NCBI RefSeq assembly: GCF_039555335.1
Contig: NC_092628.1
Span: forward strand, 101,330,647-101,394,646
Length of the DNA: 64,000 bases
DNA from: Amphiura filiformis
Lineage: Eukaryota > Echinodermata > Ophiuroidea > Amphilepidida > Amphiuridae
Direction of reading: 5' to 3'
Every line of letters starts with the position of its first letter. Positions within the stretch are counted from its first letter, which is position 1. The translations under genes and the position numbers were made by a program. The notes beneath the pieces are model-generated. The model saw nothing but the letters and a program-made list of their open reading frames with translations, made no database searches and was not told the origin of the DNA. Of the stretch, positions 13,301-23,289 are shown piece by piece.

Positions 13301-16300
13301 TGTGATGAATCTCACATGACCGTTTCATTCTTTTTAATGTCACTCTGTTTACAATTTACAAGCAATAGTGAAAGTGGGAAATTGGGATTTTTTTGTTGAC
13401 AAAATTACATGAAATCAGGGAAGAGAATGATTGATGGGTGGATACTGTATCCAAGTGCTCACATGTGGTATTAGAATTCAGTATAGCAATAAGTAACCAC
13501 CCAATACTGCCAGAATGATGTGGTAATTAATTGAGCAATGTACTGACCTTTCAGTAGACCATTTTAAAGTATTCCAATTTGATGGGTAAGGCAATTATGT
13601 GGTAACTCTGTCTTTGCAAGATTCTTGTTGATTGAATTCACACTAATTACAGTTAGAACATGCTATGGCCCACTTCTTATATAAAATGCGTCAGATTGTG
13701 ACATTTTACTCATTGCTAAAGCGCACTACAAATTCACATGCATGTGTAAATGTGTGAGGCAAGCTGCCTGGGTGTCAAGTTGTAAACATGCCTGGAAAAA
13801 TTGTGGGATCCAGGAAGATACTTCCAGGGAAGCTGGGCATTTAGAGGGAACTTTCCCCATTTTTAAAGGGAAATGGTGCTTCCTCAAATGAAGTAATACA
13901 TAAGAATTTATGAAAAATGTTGCTACTGTAAGTACGGTACTTAATGTACTTAATAATTTACCCATTTTCCTTGGCCTGGTTGTCAATTTTATTATTCACT
14001 ATTGAGAAGTAGGGTTAGAACCTTCCAGCAAGTTAAAATCCTACTAGACAAGTTGTGGACTACAGCAGCAAGATCATAAATCAAATCAATGCTTTGCTCT
14101 CACATGTAAGAAGGAATATTAAAAAATTGACATTTCATACTTACAGACACAGATGATAGAAATTACAAGTACATCAGGCATGAATGTTAGATAAATTAAG
14201 AAGTACTAGCCCCTCCTCGGCTATAAACCCACCCTAGTTTTGGAGTGAAATCGCCCATTTCGTGGTGAGGGAGGTATGGTATATATAACAGGGTATCAGC
14301 AAAAAGGAAATGCAAATTTTTCTGTAACTGTTTAGAAATTGTGTGTGTATGTGTGTGCAATGATGTAGGAGTTTGATGTGTTGAAATACCTGTTATAACA
14401 ACTTGGATTTAGCATGTTATGATGAAAGCATTATTATCATTATCAGTACAAATATTATCATTAGTATTATTTTTTGACCTACATTGATCATGAACAATTA
14501 CAAATCAAATCATGATATTTTCAGCATTTTGCAAAGAGGGTTTTATGGCACTTGACTAGTAACCCTGAGGTTCTGGATTTGATTTCACATTATCTCTTAT
14601 CACAGAAGCCAAACATTTAAAAAGTTTGTATGCTTTTTGATGTAGCATCTGTAAAAGAATATATTTCTGTACCATTTTTCACCCTGATGTGGCAGTGACA
14701 TCAATGTGTTGAAGCAGCTGTTTTGCTCACGCATCTATGCAGCATCTTTAAATACATGTGTGTGTACACCAGCGCTTTGAGCAAACGCTAGCGATTTGAG
14801 GCTGCGCCCAATGGAATGCACACTGGCGTTACGGTATCAGGTGAAAAATGATATAGAACACGTATACATGTAGGCTGTCAGACACTTGTTTCAATTATTA
14901 TTTTTGCATTTATTTATGTGAAATGATTGCCAGCAAGCTTGATTTTAAGCTGTAAGTGTGAACAGTTATTTTGTATTTTAAAAGCAAAAGCAGCAATGAA
15001 ATGCATTTTGTAATCAATCACCAGGAAGTGCATGCATACGTAATACCAGATGGAATGTGTGTTTAAAAAAAAATGTAGTGTTTGGAATAGGGAAGTAAAA
15101 CCAAGAAATAATATTAATAATAAAGTAAATAAATGAAGCAAATATAACATGAAATAAATGAAACAAAAACTAACATTGAATTTGTATGACATCATTTGCT
15201 TCATTGTATAACCAATGGGCTATTCTAGTTGAAATCCATACACCCTCTGTGGAACTTAAATATAACCTTAATCTCCCACACTGGGAATGAAAATTTCAAA
15301 TGGAGTCGACCATTCAGGTAACCCCATTTGAAATTCACATGCCCTCTATTGGAGATTATGTCTTCCATAGGGGGTGTATGAATTTCAACTGGAAGAGCCC
15401 TTCCTCTGAAGTAAAAAATGCAATATCTTTTTCCTACAAGTAGATATTTTGTTTTGCAGACATTCAAAAATATTTGACAGCCACATAAAAACAGTATCTT
15501 CTGTGTTGTTTACTGCAGAATTATGCAGCTTTTTTCCATATGATTACTCATACATTATGTGTCATATCCAATATCTCTCTGATATCAGAATCAGTGATGT
15601 ACCGGCTGAAATATCCAAGGGGGAGGGGGTAAAATTGACAGTTCGTCCCACTGACTGGCTCTCAGAATTACTTCATTGGGACAAATACTCGCAGAGGCTG
15701 TAAAAATTTGCTATTGTTTTGCTAAAATGGACTAACATGAGCTTCATTTGGGGCTGATACAGGCCTAAAGGAAGAAATATTGCCCCCCCCCCCTGACTTC
15801 CGCTCGGTATGCCACTGATAAGAATTTGGATTGTGTTATATCATGTTTAACCTGTTTATTGTTTTCTCTTTGCTATTACCAGGAGGATGAGCGAGCTGCT
15901 ATGTTTATGAATCAGCAGCACAAGGCATCATCCGTCAACCAGGAGATGATGATGAGAGCCAAACTGAACCATCAGAAAGCTGGAGGATCCATACTGGGAC
16001 AGGTTAGTCCAATACCAGGGGGCACATCGTCATGCCATTATTCCAGATTTATAGACCCTAGATGTTGCAGTTGAAATTACAGGAGGATGGATGGACCAAT
16101 TTTTTCACATGATTTTTAATTTATGTTCAATGACCTTTACCCCCACAACCCTCCTAAGAAGTTTTAAGCTAGCAGTTCAATTGAACTTATCGGTAAATCC
16201 CATAATTCCTTGTGGTTAGACCTGAGATGTTATCATTTGACATCACACCGATGCGCACATCATTTAGCGAACATTGTTACTGCACATTCCAAGTCAGCCT

Positions 16301-19300
16301 GATATCAAATGATGACTAATTACAATGTGAATTATGCGATTTACTAAAAAGGTTAATCTTTTTGAAGTGAGACACACTACTTCAAAAGTCTATGCCCGTA
16401 TACAGGCATTTTTTCACCGCCTTCTAATACTGGATTGTCATAACAAAGCTTAGACAGGTCTGTTATAGTATAGTTTGGTTTGAGCAATATGGATGAAATC
16501 GAGTGAGACGTAATGTGCAATGGTCCCCGTCCCCGTGGTAAAGAAAAAATATTCACTCACCAAGTTATGAATATATTTATTAACAGGGATGTAAGTTTTC
16601 TGTATTTTTACAGAATTCTGTAATTTTTGTAGTCCAGATTTACGCAATTTCTTTTATTTTCAGCCCATTTTGGGCTTTTTAGCCCGAATTTACGCGCTTT
16701 AAGGGTTACTTACATCCCTGATGATTTTATAAAACGCATTTGGTGTAGCTCATTTCTCTTAAATATTTGACTCTCTTGACTTCCAACAGATTCATTTGGA
16801 TCTTGCACGTTATCACGAGATTGGGCGTTTTGCGGAAGATGAAAATGATCGTAACATGGATGCGGCATTATACCATTTGGAGCAGGCAGCTAAGTGTGGT
16901 GTGCTAGAAGCCATCATTGGCATGGCTAGGATGTATGTACAACTTCCTCATGATGTACTGGAAGAGATGTCTGTGGATGTAAGTTTATAATGTAGTATTA
17001 AATGACTAGGGTCTGCACAGTGAGTGATTTATCACTATCTTAAAGGAGTATTTTGTGATCCTAGCATCATATTTTTATGACATTTTTCATCAGATATCTA
17101 CGACAAAAGCTTATTCCCAAAATTTCAGTTGATTACGATTTTGCATTTGAGAGTTATGCATGATTATGTGTATTACACTGCTTCATAGGCCACTGTTGTA
17201 ATTTCGTTCTGGTACACCAGAATATTATTCAAATTTGACAATATTTTTGATATACGAATCAATCTGCAAGAAATTGTTTGCAAATAAACATTACGTAGCC
17301 AGATGTTTCCAGTGGTATAAAAATCTCAACTTTTTTTTAGAATAGTGGGGAGATGTGGCTGTGGATTACGAAATGCCCTTTTAAATGACTCACTATTTCT
17401 TGTTAGATTTACTGAAACTCACCATAGGCAGTGTTGTTAAGCTCTGAAACTCAAGCTTTAAAAGGACTTACAATGTTTGTTTCTGCTTTGAATTCAACTA
17501 CCTTCAATGAATACGCTTTGCTGTTGGAAATATTAGTAACACACAATTTTATACTGATTGTACAGGACACTGATGATAACATAGCTGAGGGATTGGAATG
17601 GATGGAAATCGCAGCTCAGGCTGGAGATAGAGCTTCTTTATTATACCTGGCTAAAGCCTATGATACAGGCAATGGGCTGAGCAGCCACAGGTGAGACAAT
17701 GTAGAGAATCCCATGGGCACTATTAACTTTTTTTACGGTACCTCTGATTGGTTAATTATATGATACAATCATCTTGAGTAGCCAACCAAAAAAGAGCTTT
17801 TAGGTCTATTGGTAATTTGAAGCATAATCCCCTTCGGTCGTACTGACTATTCTTACCATCTCTTGATTGGTTCAATACATGACCAATGAAAATAATTGTT
17901 AAAGGCTGATAATGTGGTGTTCATGCAGTTAATTTAAAAAAAGTTAGGTCAAATGATTTCTAACAACTAAAATGTGTTCCACCATAAATTGGCAACATGA
18001 CCTTTGCCCCATTTTGTGTAAGATCGGTGCATTTTGGAATAGTTAATGTTATAGTGTTCATGGTTCAGCTCTTATTTATCTGTAACAAGTATAAGGTGGT
18101 GAAGCCACCTCTTGAACCCATCAAAATTGATCAGTTGTTGTCATTTTTCATGCAGAGAGCGTGACTGGACGGAAGCAACACATTGGTACCAAGAGGTTTT
18201 GGAAAACAACAATGAAGATGATGAAGGAACATTTGATGCTACTATGGATGATCCTCCATATACGATACAAGCTAGACTGGCTGAGATGTACAGAGGGGGA
18301 GGGTTTGACCTAGAAGCAAGCCCCACTAAAGCAGGTATGTATGTATGTATAATAGATGAGGTGACATTAGCCATCCTCCATATACGATACAGGCTAGACT
18401 TGCTGAGATGTACAGACAGGGAGGTTTTGACCTAGAAGCAAGCCCCACTAAAGCAGGTATGTATGTATGTATAATATATGAGGTGACATTAGCCATCCTC
18501 CATACACGATACAAGCTAGACTTGCTGAGATGTACAGAGGGGGAGGTTTTGACCTAGAAGCAAGCCCCACTAAAGCAGGTATGTATGTATGTATAATAGA
18601 TGAGGTGACATTAGCCATCCTCCATACACGATACAAGCTAGACTTGCTGAGATGTACAGAGGGGGAGGTTTTGACCTAGAAGCAAGCCCCACTAAAGCAG
18701 GTATGTATAATAGATGAGGTGACATTAGCCATCCTCCATACACGATACAGGCTAGACTGGCTGAGATGTACAGAGAGGGAGGTTTTGACCTAGAAGCAAG
18801 CCCCACTAAAGCAGGTATGTATGTATAATAGATGAGGTGACATTAGCCATCCTCCATACATGATACAGGCTAGACTTGCTGAGATGTACAGAGAGGGAGG
18901 TTTTGACCTAGAAGCAAGCCCCACTAAAGCAGGTATGTATGTATAATAGATGAGGTGACATTAGCCATCCTCCATATACGATACAGGCTAGACTTGCTGA
19001 GATGTACAGAGGGGGAGGTTTTGACCTAGAAGCAAGCCCCACTAAAGCAGGTATGTATGTATGTATAATAGATGAGGTGACATTAGCCATCCTCCATATA
19101 CGATACAGGCTAGACTTGCTGAGATGTACAGAGAGGGAGGTTTTGACCTAGAAGCAAGCCCCACTAAAGCAGGTATGTATGTATAATATATGAGGTGACA
19201 TTAGCCATCCTCCATACACGATACAGGCTAGACTGGCTGAGATGTACAGAGAGGGAGGTTTTGACCTAGAAGCAAGCCCCACTAAAGCAGGTATGTATGT

Positions 19301-21998
19301 ATAATAGATGAGGTGACATTAGCCATCCTCCATATACGATACAGGCTAGACTTGCTGAGATGTACAGAGAGGGAGGTTTTGACCTAGAAGCAAGCCCCAC
19401 TAAAGCAGGTATGTATGTATAATAGATGAGGTGACATTAGCCATCCTCCATATACGATACAGGCTAGACTTGCTGAGATGTACAGAGAGGGAGGTTTTGA
19501 CCTAGAAGCAAGCCCCACTAAAGCAGGTATGTATGTATAATATATGAGGTGACATTAGCCATCCTCCATACACGATACAGGCTAGACTGGCTGAGATGTA
19601 CAGAGAGGGAGGTTTTGACCTAGAAGCAAGCCCCACTAAAGCAGGTATGTATGTATGTATAATAGATGAGGTGACATTAGCCATCCTCCATACACGATAC
19701 AGGCTAGACTTGCTGAGATGTACAGAGAGGGAGGTTTTGACCTAGAAGCAAGCCCCACTAAAGCAGGTATGTATGTATGTATAATAGATGAGGTGACATT
19801 AGCCATCCTCCATACACGATACAAGCTAGACTTGCTGAGATGTACAGAGGGGGAGGTTTTGACCTAGAAGCAAGCCCCACTAAAGCAGGTATGTATAATA
19901 GATGAGGTGACATTAGCCATCCTCCATACACGATACAGGCTAGACTGGCTGAGATGTACAGAGAGGGAGGTTTTGACCTAGAAGCAAGCCCCACTAAAGC
20001 AGGTATGTATGTATAATAGATGAGGTGACATTAGCCATCCTCCATACACGATACAGGCTAGACTGGCTGAGATGTACAGAGAGGGAGGTTTTGACCTAGA
20101 AGCAAGCCCCACTAAAGCAGGTATGTATGTATGTATAATAGATGAGGTGACATTAGCCATCCTCCATATACGATACAGGCTAGACTTGCTGAGATGTACA
20201 GAGGGGGAGGTTTTGACCTAGAAGCAAGCCCCACTAAAGCAGGTATGTATGTATGTATAATATATGAGGTGACATTAGCCATCCTCCATACATGATACAG
20301 GCTAGACTTGCTGAGATGTACAGAGGGGGAGGTTTTGACCTAGAAGCAAGCCCCACTAAAGCAGGTATGTATGTATAATAGATGAGGTGACATTAGCCAT
20401 CCTCCATATACGATACAGGCTAGACTTGCTGAGATGTACAGAGGGGGAGGTTTTGACCTAGAAGCAAGCCCCACTAAAGCAGGTATGTATGTATGTATAA
20501 TATATGAGGTGACATTAGCCATCCTCCATACACGATACAGGCTAGACTTGCTGAGATGTACAGAGCGGGAGGTTTTGACCTAGAAGCAAGCCCCACTAAA
20601 GCAGGTATGTATGTATGTATAATATATGAGGTGACATTAGCCATCCTCCATACATGATACAGGCTAGACTTGCTGAGATGTACAGAGGGGAGGTTTTGAC
20701 CTAGAAGCAAGCCCCACTAAAGCAGGTATGTATGTATAATAGATGAGGTGACATTAGCCATCCTCCATATACGATACAGGCTAGACTTGCTGAGATGTAC
20801 AGAGAGGGAGGTTTTGACCTAGAAGCAAGCCCCACTAAAGCAGGTATGTATGTATGTATAATATATGAGGTGACATTAGCCATCCTCCATACACGATACA
20901 GGCTAGACTTGCTGAGATGTACAGAGCGGGAGGTTTTGACCTAGAAGCAAGCCCCACTAAAGCAGGTATGTATGTATGTATAATAGATGAGGTGACATTA
21001 GCCATCCTCCATACATGATACAGGCTAGACTTGCTGAGATGTACAGAGGGGAGGTTTTGACCTAGAAGCAAGCCCCACTAAAGCAGGTATGTATGTATAA
21101 TAGATGAGGTGACATTAGCCATCCTCCATATACGATACAGGCTAGACTTGCTGAGATGTACAGAGAGGGAGGTTTTGACCTAGAAGCAAGCCCCACTAAA
21201 GCAGGTATGTATGTATAATAGATGAGGTGACATTAGCCATCCTCCATACATGATACAGGCTAGACTTGCTGAGATGTACAGAGGGGGAGGTTTTGACCTA
21301 GAAGCAAGCCCCACTAAAGCAGGTATGTATGTATAATAGATGAGGTGACATTAGCCATCCTCCATATACGATACAGGCTAGACTTGCTGAGATGTACAGA
21401 GGGGGAGGTTTTGACCTAGAAGCAAGCCCCACTAAAGCAGGTATGTATGTATTATAGATGAGTAATGAAGTAAGACAATGCGAGACACAAATTAATGTAT
21501 GCGAGGATCAGAAATAAACAATGCAAGCCCGAGAAATTATGATTTAAATGACATGTTTGGGGCTCAAGCAAACTGACATATGAAAATTTTGAGAGAGAAA
21601 AAGTCAGGACTCAGCGGGGATTGAACCCCAGTTGCTGGATTATCGGTCCAGAGTCGAGCTACTGTACTACCTTAGTTCACAGTCGGTACTCGGGCAATCT
21701 CAACTTAAGTCCCCATGATAACTCGATGCAAAGCCTTACGACCCCAAGTTTTGATCTTGTGACCAGTTTGGTAATCCCTGCCTAAAACTGTGTTTGAGAA
21801 ATGAAATGCCACTTAGTTATTGTCAAGATTATAAACTTGTTTGTTTCATACTCTTGTTGCTCATGTGTAGGTGACCTCTACAATGAGGCTGCAGAAGGTG
21901 CCATGGCCGCCATGAAGGGTAGGCTGTCCAACAAGTACTTCATGCTAGCAGAGGAGTGCTATGGAGAATGTGAAGAAGAAGAGGAAGAGGGGGAGTAA
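4174..21998 (+). CDS. eef2k: eukaryotic elongation factor 2 kinase, 3' part of gene (multi-exon)
   Basis: eEF2K is the Ca2+/calmodulin-dependent alpha-kinase that phosphorylates eEF2 and slows translation elongation in the cytoplasm. The window holds its C-terminal half. Confident exons are 4174-4372, 5944-6267, 7454-7513, 8282-8344, 15883-16002, 16790-16978, 17566-17690, 18156-18334 and 21871-21998 (stop at 21996). Less certain linker exons are 10666-10809, 11013-11066 and 12937-12972. All have AG/GT borders. Introns are phase 0 up to the exon at 17566, then phase 2 and phase 1, and every junction fits. Translation gives the end of the alpha-kinase domain, a Ser/Pro-rich linker, Sel1-like helical repeats and the conserved C-terminal tail that recruits eEF2. 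The N-terminal calmodulin site and kinase N-lobe lie upstream of the window. The last intron contains a large array derived from the penultimate exon. Confidence 0.95.
5944..6267 (+). CDS. eef2k: eEF2K exon: regulatory phospho-linker
   Basis: 108 codons, phase 0 at both ends (ttatttctcacag acceptor, gtaggt donor). It opens with NSDTHVRGST, which lines up with the autophosphorylated Thr348 segment of human eEF2K (SAKTILRGT). RARTRPS follows, near the human Ser366 mTOR/p70S6K site. The remainder is acidic and rich in Ser-Pro dipeptides (SMSPPVGSPPPDFFEPSSPDD) and ends in a basic RRRR stretch, as expected for the disordered R-loop. The homology of the individual phosphosites is inference from spacing. 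Confidence 0.88.
6314..6504. mobile_element. palindromic MITE, copy 2
   Basis: Terminus attgggctattccagttgaa at the left and ttcaactggaatagcccca at the right, with inverted-repeat blocks between. It lies in the eEF2K intron shortly after a donor site. Transcribed, it would fold into a ~90-bp hairpin. Confidence 0.82.
7454..7513 (+). CDS. eef2k: eEF2K small linker exon
   Basis: 20 codons, QKRELFEAMLEDRIDREIVS, between gatttgtag and gtatgtag, phase 0-0. It fits the run of phase-0 linker exons and is charged and helical. Direct similarity to vertebrate eEF2K is weak, so the call rests on splice signals, phase and position. Confidence 0.6.
8282..8344 (+). CDS. eef2k: eEF2K small linker exon with SGSDDFD
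   Basis: 21 codons, KKDRSGSDDFDHILLHAFGDM, between tatgtag and gtaggtgg, phase 0-0. The acidic serine cluster resembles the ESDEDSLGSSG part of the vertebrate linker, but alignment is loose. Confidence 0.6.
8725..8903. mobile_element. GC-rich near-perfect hairpin element
   Basis: 179 bp running from agggattcaatcatgttaca to its reverse complement tgtaacatgattgaatccct. The arms also contain gcgtggtttactt and aagtaaaccacgc around a short loop of gcagctttagctgc type. The inner part is GC- and CpG-rich, unlike its surroundings. Probably a young foldback MITE; no coding. Confidence 0.85.
10666..10809 (+). CDS. candidate eEF2K-linker exon
   Basis: A strong acceptor (tctcttctctgtccatgctag) is followed by 48 open codons, phase 0-0, and a gtaata donor. 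The product (PIVLDLNFMYTRNEPIV ... LTLEYAYMK) has no recognisable relative and is hydrophobic for a disordered linker. It is compatible in phase with the flanking eEF2K exons and could be lineage-specific or alternative. Confidence 0.42.
11013..11066 (+). CDS. candidate eEF2K-linker exon
   Basis: 18 codons, RAASNNIQITEDDDIMVP, between aatattttag and gtatgtag, phase 0-0. It is acidic and disordered, like the eEF2K linker. A ~125-bp tandem repeat begins 20 bp downstream. Confidence 0.5.
11086..11670. repeat. ~125-bp tandem repeat, about 5 copies
   Basis: Blocks aggtggagtgggtaacatat, catgcatgtagtgatc, acatagtcactaa and ctcaaaaattgagattaag recur five times in order with small indels. Intronic. 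Confidence 0.85.
12547..12767. mobile_element. MITE with ~40-bp terminal inverted repeats
   Basis: Left tatagtctggttgccttcct then tgaggcagtaa; right ttactgcctcgaggaaggca then tacagactatta, the reverse complement with few mismatches. About 220 bp, no coding. Lies in an eEF2K intron. Confidence 0.75.
12937..12972 (+). CDS. candidate eEF2K micro-exon
   Basis: 12 codons, QYALYNDLLWTE, between ttttgacag and gtatac, phase 0-0. Phase and splice signals fit, but the exon is very short and not recognisable. Confidence 0.3.
15216..15400. mobile_element. palindromic MITE, copy 3
   Basis: Same family: gggctattctagttgaaatc at the left, gaatttcaactggaagagccc at the right, centre near 15,300. Lies in an eEF2K intron. 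Confidence 0.82.
15592..15817. mobile_element. hAT-like MITE
   Basis: Termini cagtgatgtaccgg and cggtatgccactg are inverted repeats starting CAGTG. Flanking 8-mers atcagaat and ataagaat match at 7 of 8 positions, fitting an 8-bp hAT target duplication. Confidence 0.7.
15883..16002 (+). CDS. eef2k: eEF2K exon before the Sel1-like repeats
   Basis: 40 codons ending GGSILGQ, which matches GKSILGK in vertebrate eEF2K just before the first helical repeat. Acceptor ttgctattaccag, donor gttagt, phase 0-0. A hAT-like MITE ends 65 bp upstream of the acceptor. Confidence 0.88.
16584..16720. mobile_element. short TIR element (cagggatgtaag)
   Basis: Begins cagggatgtaag and ends cttacatccctg, a perfect 12-bp inverted repeat around 137 bp. 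The CAGGG terminus suggests hAT, but no convincing 8-bp duplication is seen. Confidence 0.6.
16790..16978 (+). CDS. eef2k: eEF2K exon: first Sel1-like repeat
   Basis: 63 codons, IHLDLARYHEIGRF through LPHDVLEEMSVD, colinear with human VHLAMVRYHEGGRF...LPHHILADVS. It forms the first helix pair of the C-terminal Sel1-like region. Phase 0-0, donor gtaagt. A TTAA-flanked MITE begins 61 bp after the donor. Confidence 0.94.
17040..17384. mobile_element. TTAA-flanked MITE, copy 1
   Basis: Starts ttaaaggagtattttgtgat and ends attacgaaatgcccttttaa. The body matches copies at 50,980 and 58,901 throughout (ccaaaatttcagttgatt, gagttatgcatgattatg, cagtggtataaaaatctcaa). About 345 bp, non-coding. TTAA at both edges suggests piggyBac-type target duplication. 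Confidence 0.82.
17566..17690 (+). CDS. eef2k: eEF2K exon: second Sel1-like repeat
   Basis: Reads DTDDNIAEGLEWMEIAAQAGD then SLLYLAKAYDTGNGLS, matching human GFDYLLKAAEAGDRQSMILVARAFDSGQNLS. Acceptor ttgtacag, donor gtgaga, ends in phase 2. Confidence 0.94.
18156..18334 (+). CDS. eef2k: eEF2K penultimate exon: third Sel1-like repeat
   Basis: Starts phase 2 after tttttcatgcag and reads RDWTEATHWYQEVLENNNED through PYTIQARLAEMYRGGGFDLE and ends SPTKA plus one base (phase 1) before gtatgt. It aligns with the human stretch ending YGLEKDPQRSG. The last ~84 bp and the donor are the founder of the downstream array. Confidence 0.95.
18335..21450 (+). repeat. tandem array of ~26 copies of eEF2K exon end plus splice donor
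   Basis: The motif gcaggtatgt occurs 27 times, the first at the authentic exon end (18331) and the last at 21437, giving a mean period of 119.5 bp. Each unit is an ~84-bp copy of the exon 3' end (from cctccata to aaagcag), then 2-4 GTAT tetramers, then a short spacer taatagatgaggtgacattag. The coding part keeps the exon's length and frame in most units; two units (~20,690 and ~21,050) lack one G. Unit length steps by 4 bp with GTAT number. No copy extends to the exon's 5' part, so duplication began across the exon-intron border. The minus strand shows repeated 60-78 codon ORFs, which are shadows. Confidence 0.97.
21607..21679 (-). repeat. tRNA-like sequence (SINE head or tRNA pseudogene)
   Basis: On the minus strand a 73-bp stretch contains a perfect T-arm (gggg-ttcaatc-cccc), a five-pair anticodon stem (ctgga/tccag) around a GAT anticodon, and a degenerate D-arm. 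The acceptor stem has mismatches and position 33 is C rather than U. A functional tRNA is therefore unlikely; a SINE head or old pseudogene is the better reading. It lies between the array and the last eEF2K exon. Confidence 0.6.
21871..21998 (+). CDS. eef2k: eEF2K terminal coding exon and stop
   Basis: Acceptor ctcatgtgtag, then GDLYNEAAEGAMAAMKGRLSN through YGECEEEEEEGE and TAA. It closely matches the human C-terminus (GDLYTQAAEAAMEAMKGRLAN). This tail is needed for eEF2 phosphorylation in characterised eEF2Ks. It is joined to the previous exon across a 3.5 kb intron consisting mostly of the exon-end array. Confidence 0.96.
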
Positions 21999-23076
21999 AC
22001 AGCTGGAATACCAAATAAAACACACAGGACAATATGGACATCAAAGATGGTGAATCGATAGGATTGATACGTAATATCAAATGAATGTAAGATATTGGGA
22101 TACCTGATTGAGGATGATGCATGGATTGATGTGTTACAACGAAAGACTGGATTGAATATCTGAAGAAAAAGGAGTTACTGTCTGTAGGAAATGAATTATG
22201 TAAGATAACAGTCTGATTATCATAGTTGGGATTCAAGTTTGAACTGAACTGAACCTGAGAGATCAGTTGTGTATTGTGAATCAAAGACAGACTCGATTAT
22301 ATCAGAGATTGAAGACTTGAAAACTATGTATCAGTATCAGCAAGATCTGATTAATGGAATTGATAAAACATTGTCGATGAAGACAGCTTAAATATAAGAT
22401 ATTTGGTTACAGAGGGTGCATGGGTTAGTGTGTAAATAGTTTATAAATGATGATCTGTATGAAAAATGACGAGCGATACTTGAAAATGATGAAATGTAGG
22501 TGCTTTGATATTATTAACAACTGGAAATGTATAATGATGAACTTGTCCATAGATCATTGTTAGGTATTGGTTGCTATGGCTACTGATGTACAGGATTAAC
22601 CTAAAATCATCAAGTTATTCTTATATTCTGATCCTTTGCATGTGTGTTTCTTGCATTTAATGTGATCCTGTTATATATGTGCAAGGTATATGCTCAAGAT
22701 GTACACTACTTGTGGCTGTATTGGTTCAGAGCATTTATTATGATTCTACAGACAAAGAACATACATTGTTAAAATATAAGACTTGGTAGTGATCCACCCA
22801 TACCTAATAATGGTCAGTTCCGTTAAATCTTATGTAATTTTGCTATTTCTATTTGGAATAGAATGTTTACTGTTACTTTTGTAATATTTTGGACTATTAA
22901 AGTGCACTGTATAATATGTATTGGATATAATGATATCAGCACAATATACATGCATTACCTATGGTTTAGTAAGAAATTACAATAGCAAAATTGTATTGCA
23001 TTTAAATATTGAAATTAAAGCCATAACATATGAACTTTTAAAAAAAATTTCAAACCTTTTTTTTTAAATGGTCAAG
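21999..23076 (+). other. eEF2K 3' untranslated region (probable)
   Basis: No coding sequence. Possible poly(A) signals are AATAAA at 22014, only 16 bases after the stop, and ATTAAA at 22896 and near 23014. The later ones would give a 3' UTR of about 0.9-1.0 kb, and I consider them likelier. The Penelope-like element begins immediately after. Confidence 0.5.
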
Positions 23077-23289
23077 TGGGTTTTCTTTCTCTTGAAACAG
23101 ATTCATCAGGATCGTTCATAGTTCATAAGATTGATAAAGGTTCTTGTTCAGATCCAATAAAATGATACTACTCACTCAGAAATATTTCAATTCCTATCAG
23201 GAATCTTGTTCACTCTGGTACTGGTGTTTCTAGGTGTTTTTAGAACCGGCAACACTTCTGTCTGGTTTTTCCTGTATCCCACGGCTGAG

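Larger units (their letters stand above)
11067..15882 (+). other. eEF2K introns with local repeats
   Basis: Holds a ~125-bp tandem repeat (11,086-11,670), a TIR element (12,547-12,767), a palindromic MITE (15,216-15,400) and a hAT-like MITE (15,592-15,817). A possible micro-exon is at 12937. The rest is unremarkable AT-rich DNA. Confidence 0.6.
16979..18155 (+). other. eEF2K introns around the Sel1-repeat exons
   Basis: Contains the TTAA-flanked MITE at 17,040-17,384 and the exon at 17566. Nothing else is recognisable. Confidence 0.6.

Noticed and set aside
18141-21071. Repeated minus-strand ORFs of 60-78 codons (ANVTSSIIHTYIPALVGLA type)
   Set aside because: They arise because the eEF2K exon-end repeat lacks stops in that minus frame. 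They have no independent start context and run antisense to a recognised gene.
18335-21450. CRISPR-like array
   Set aside because: Units are contiguous near-identical 120-bp tandem copies of an exon end in a eukaryotic intron, with no unique spacers.
21607-21679. Functional tRNA-Ile gene
   Set aside because: Acceptor stem mismatches, C at position 33 and a degenerate D-arm point to a SINE head or pseudogene.
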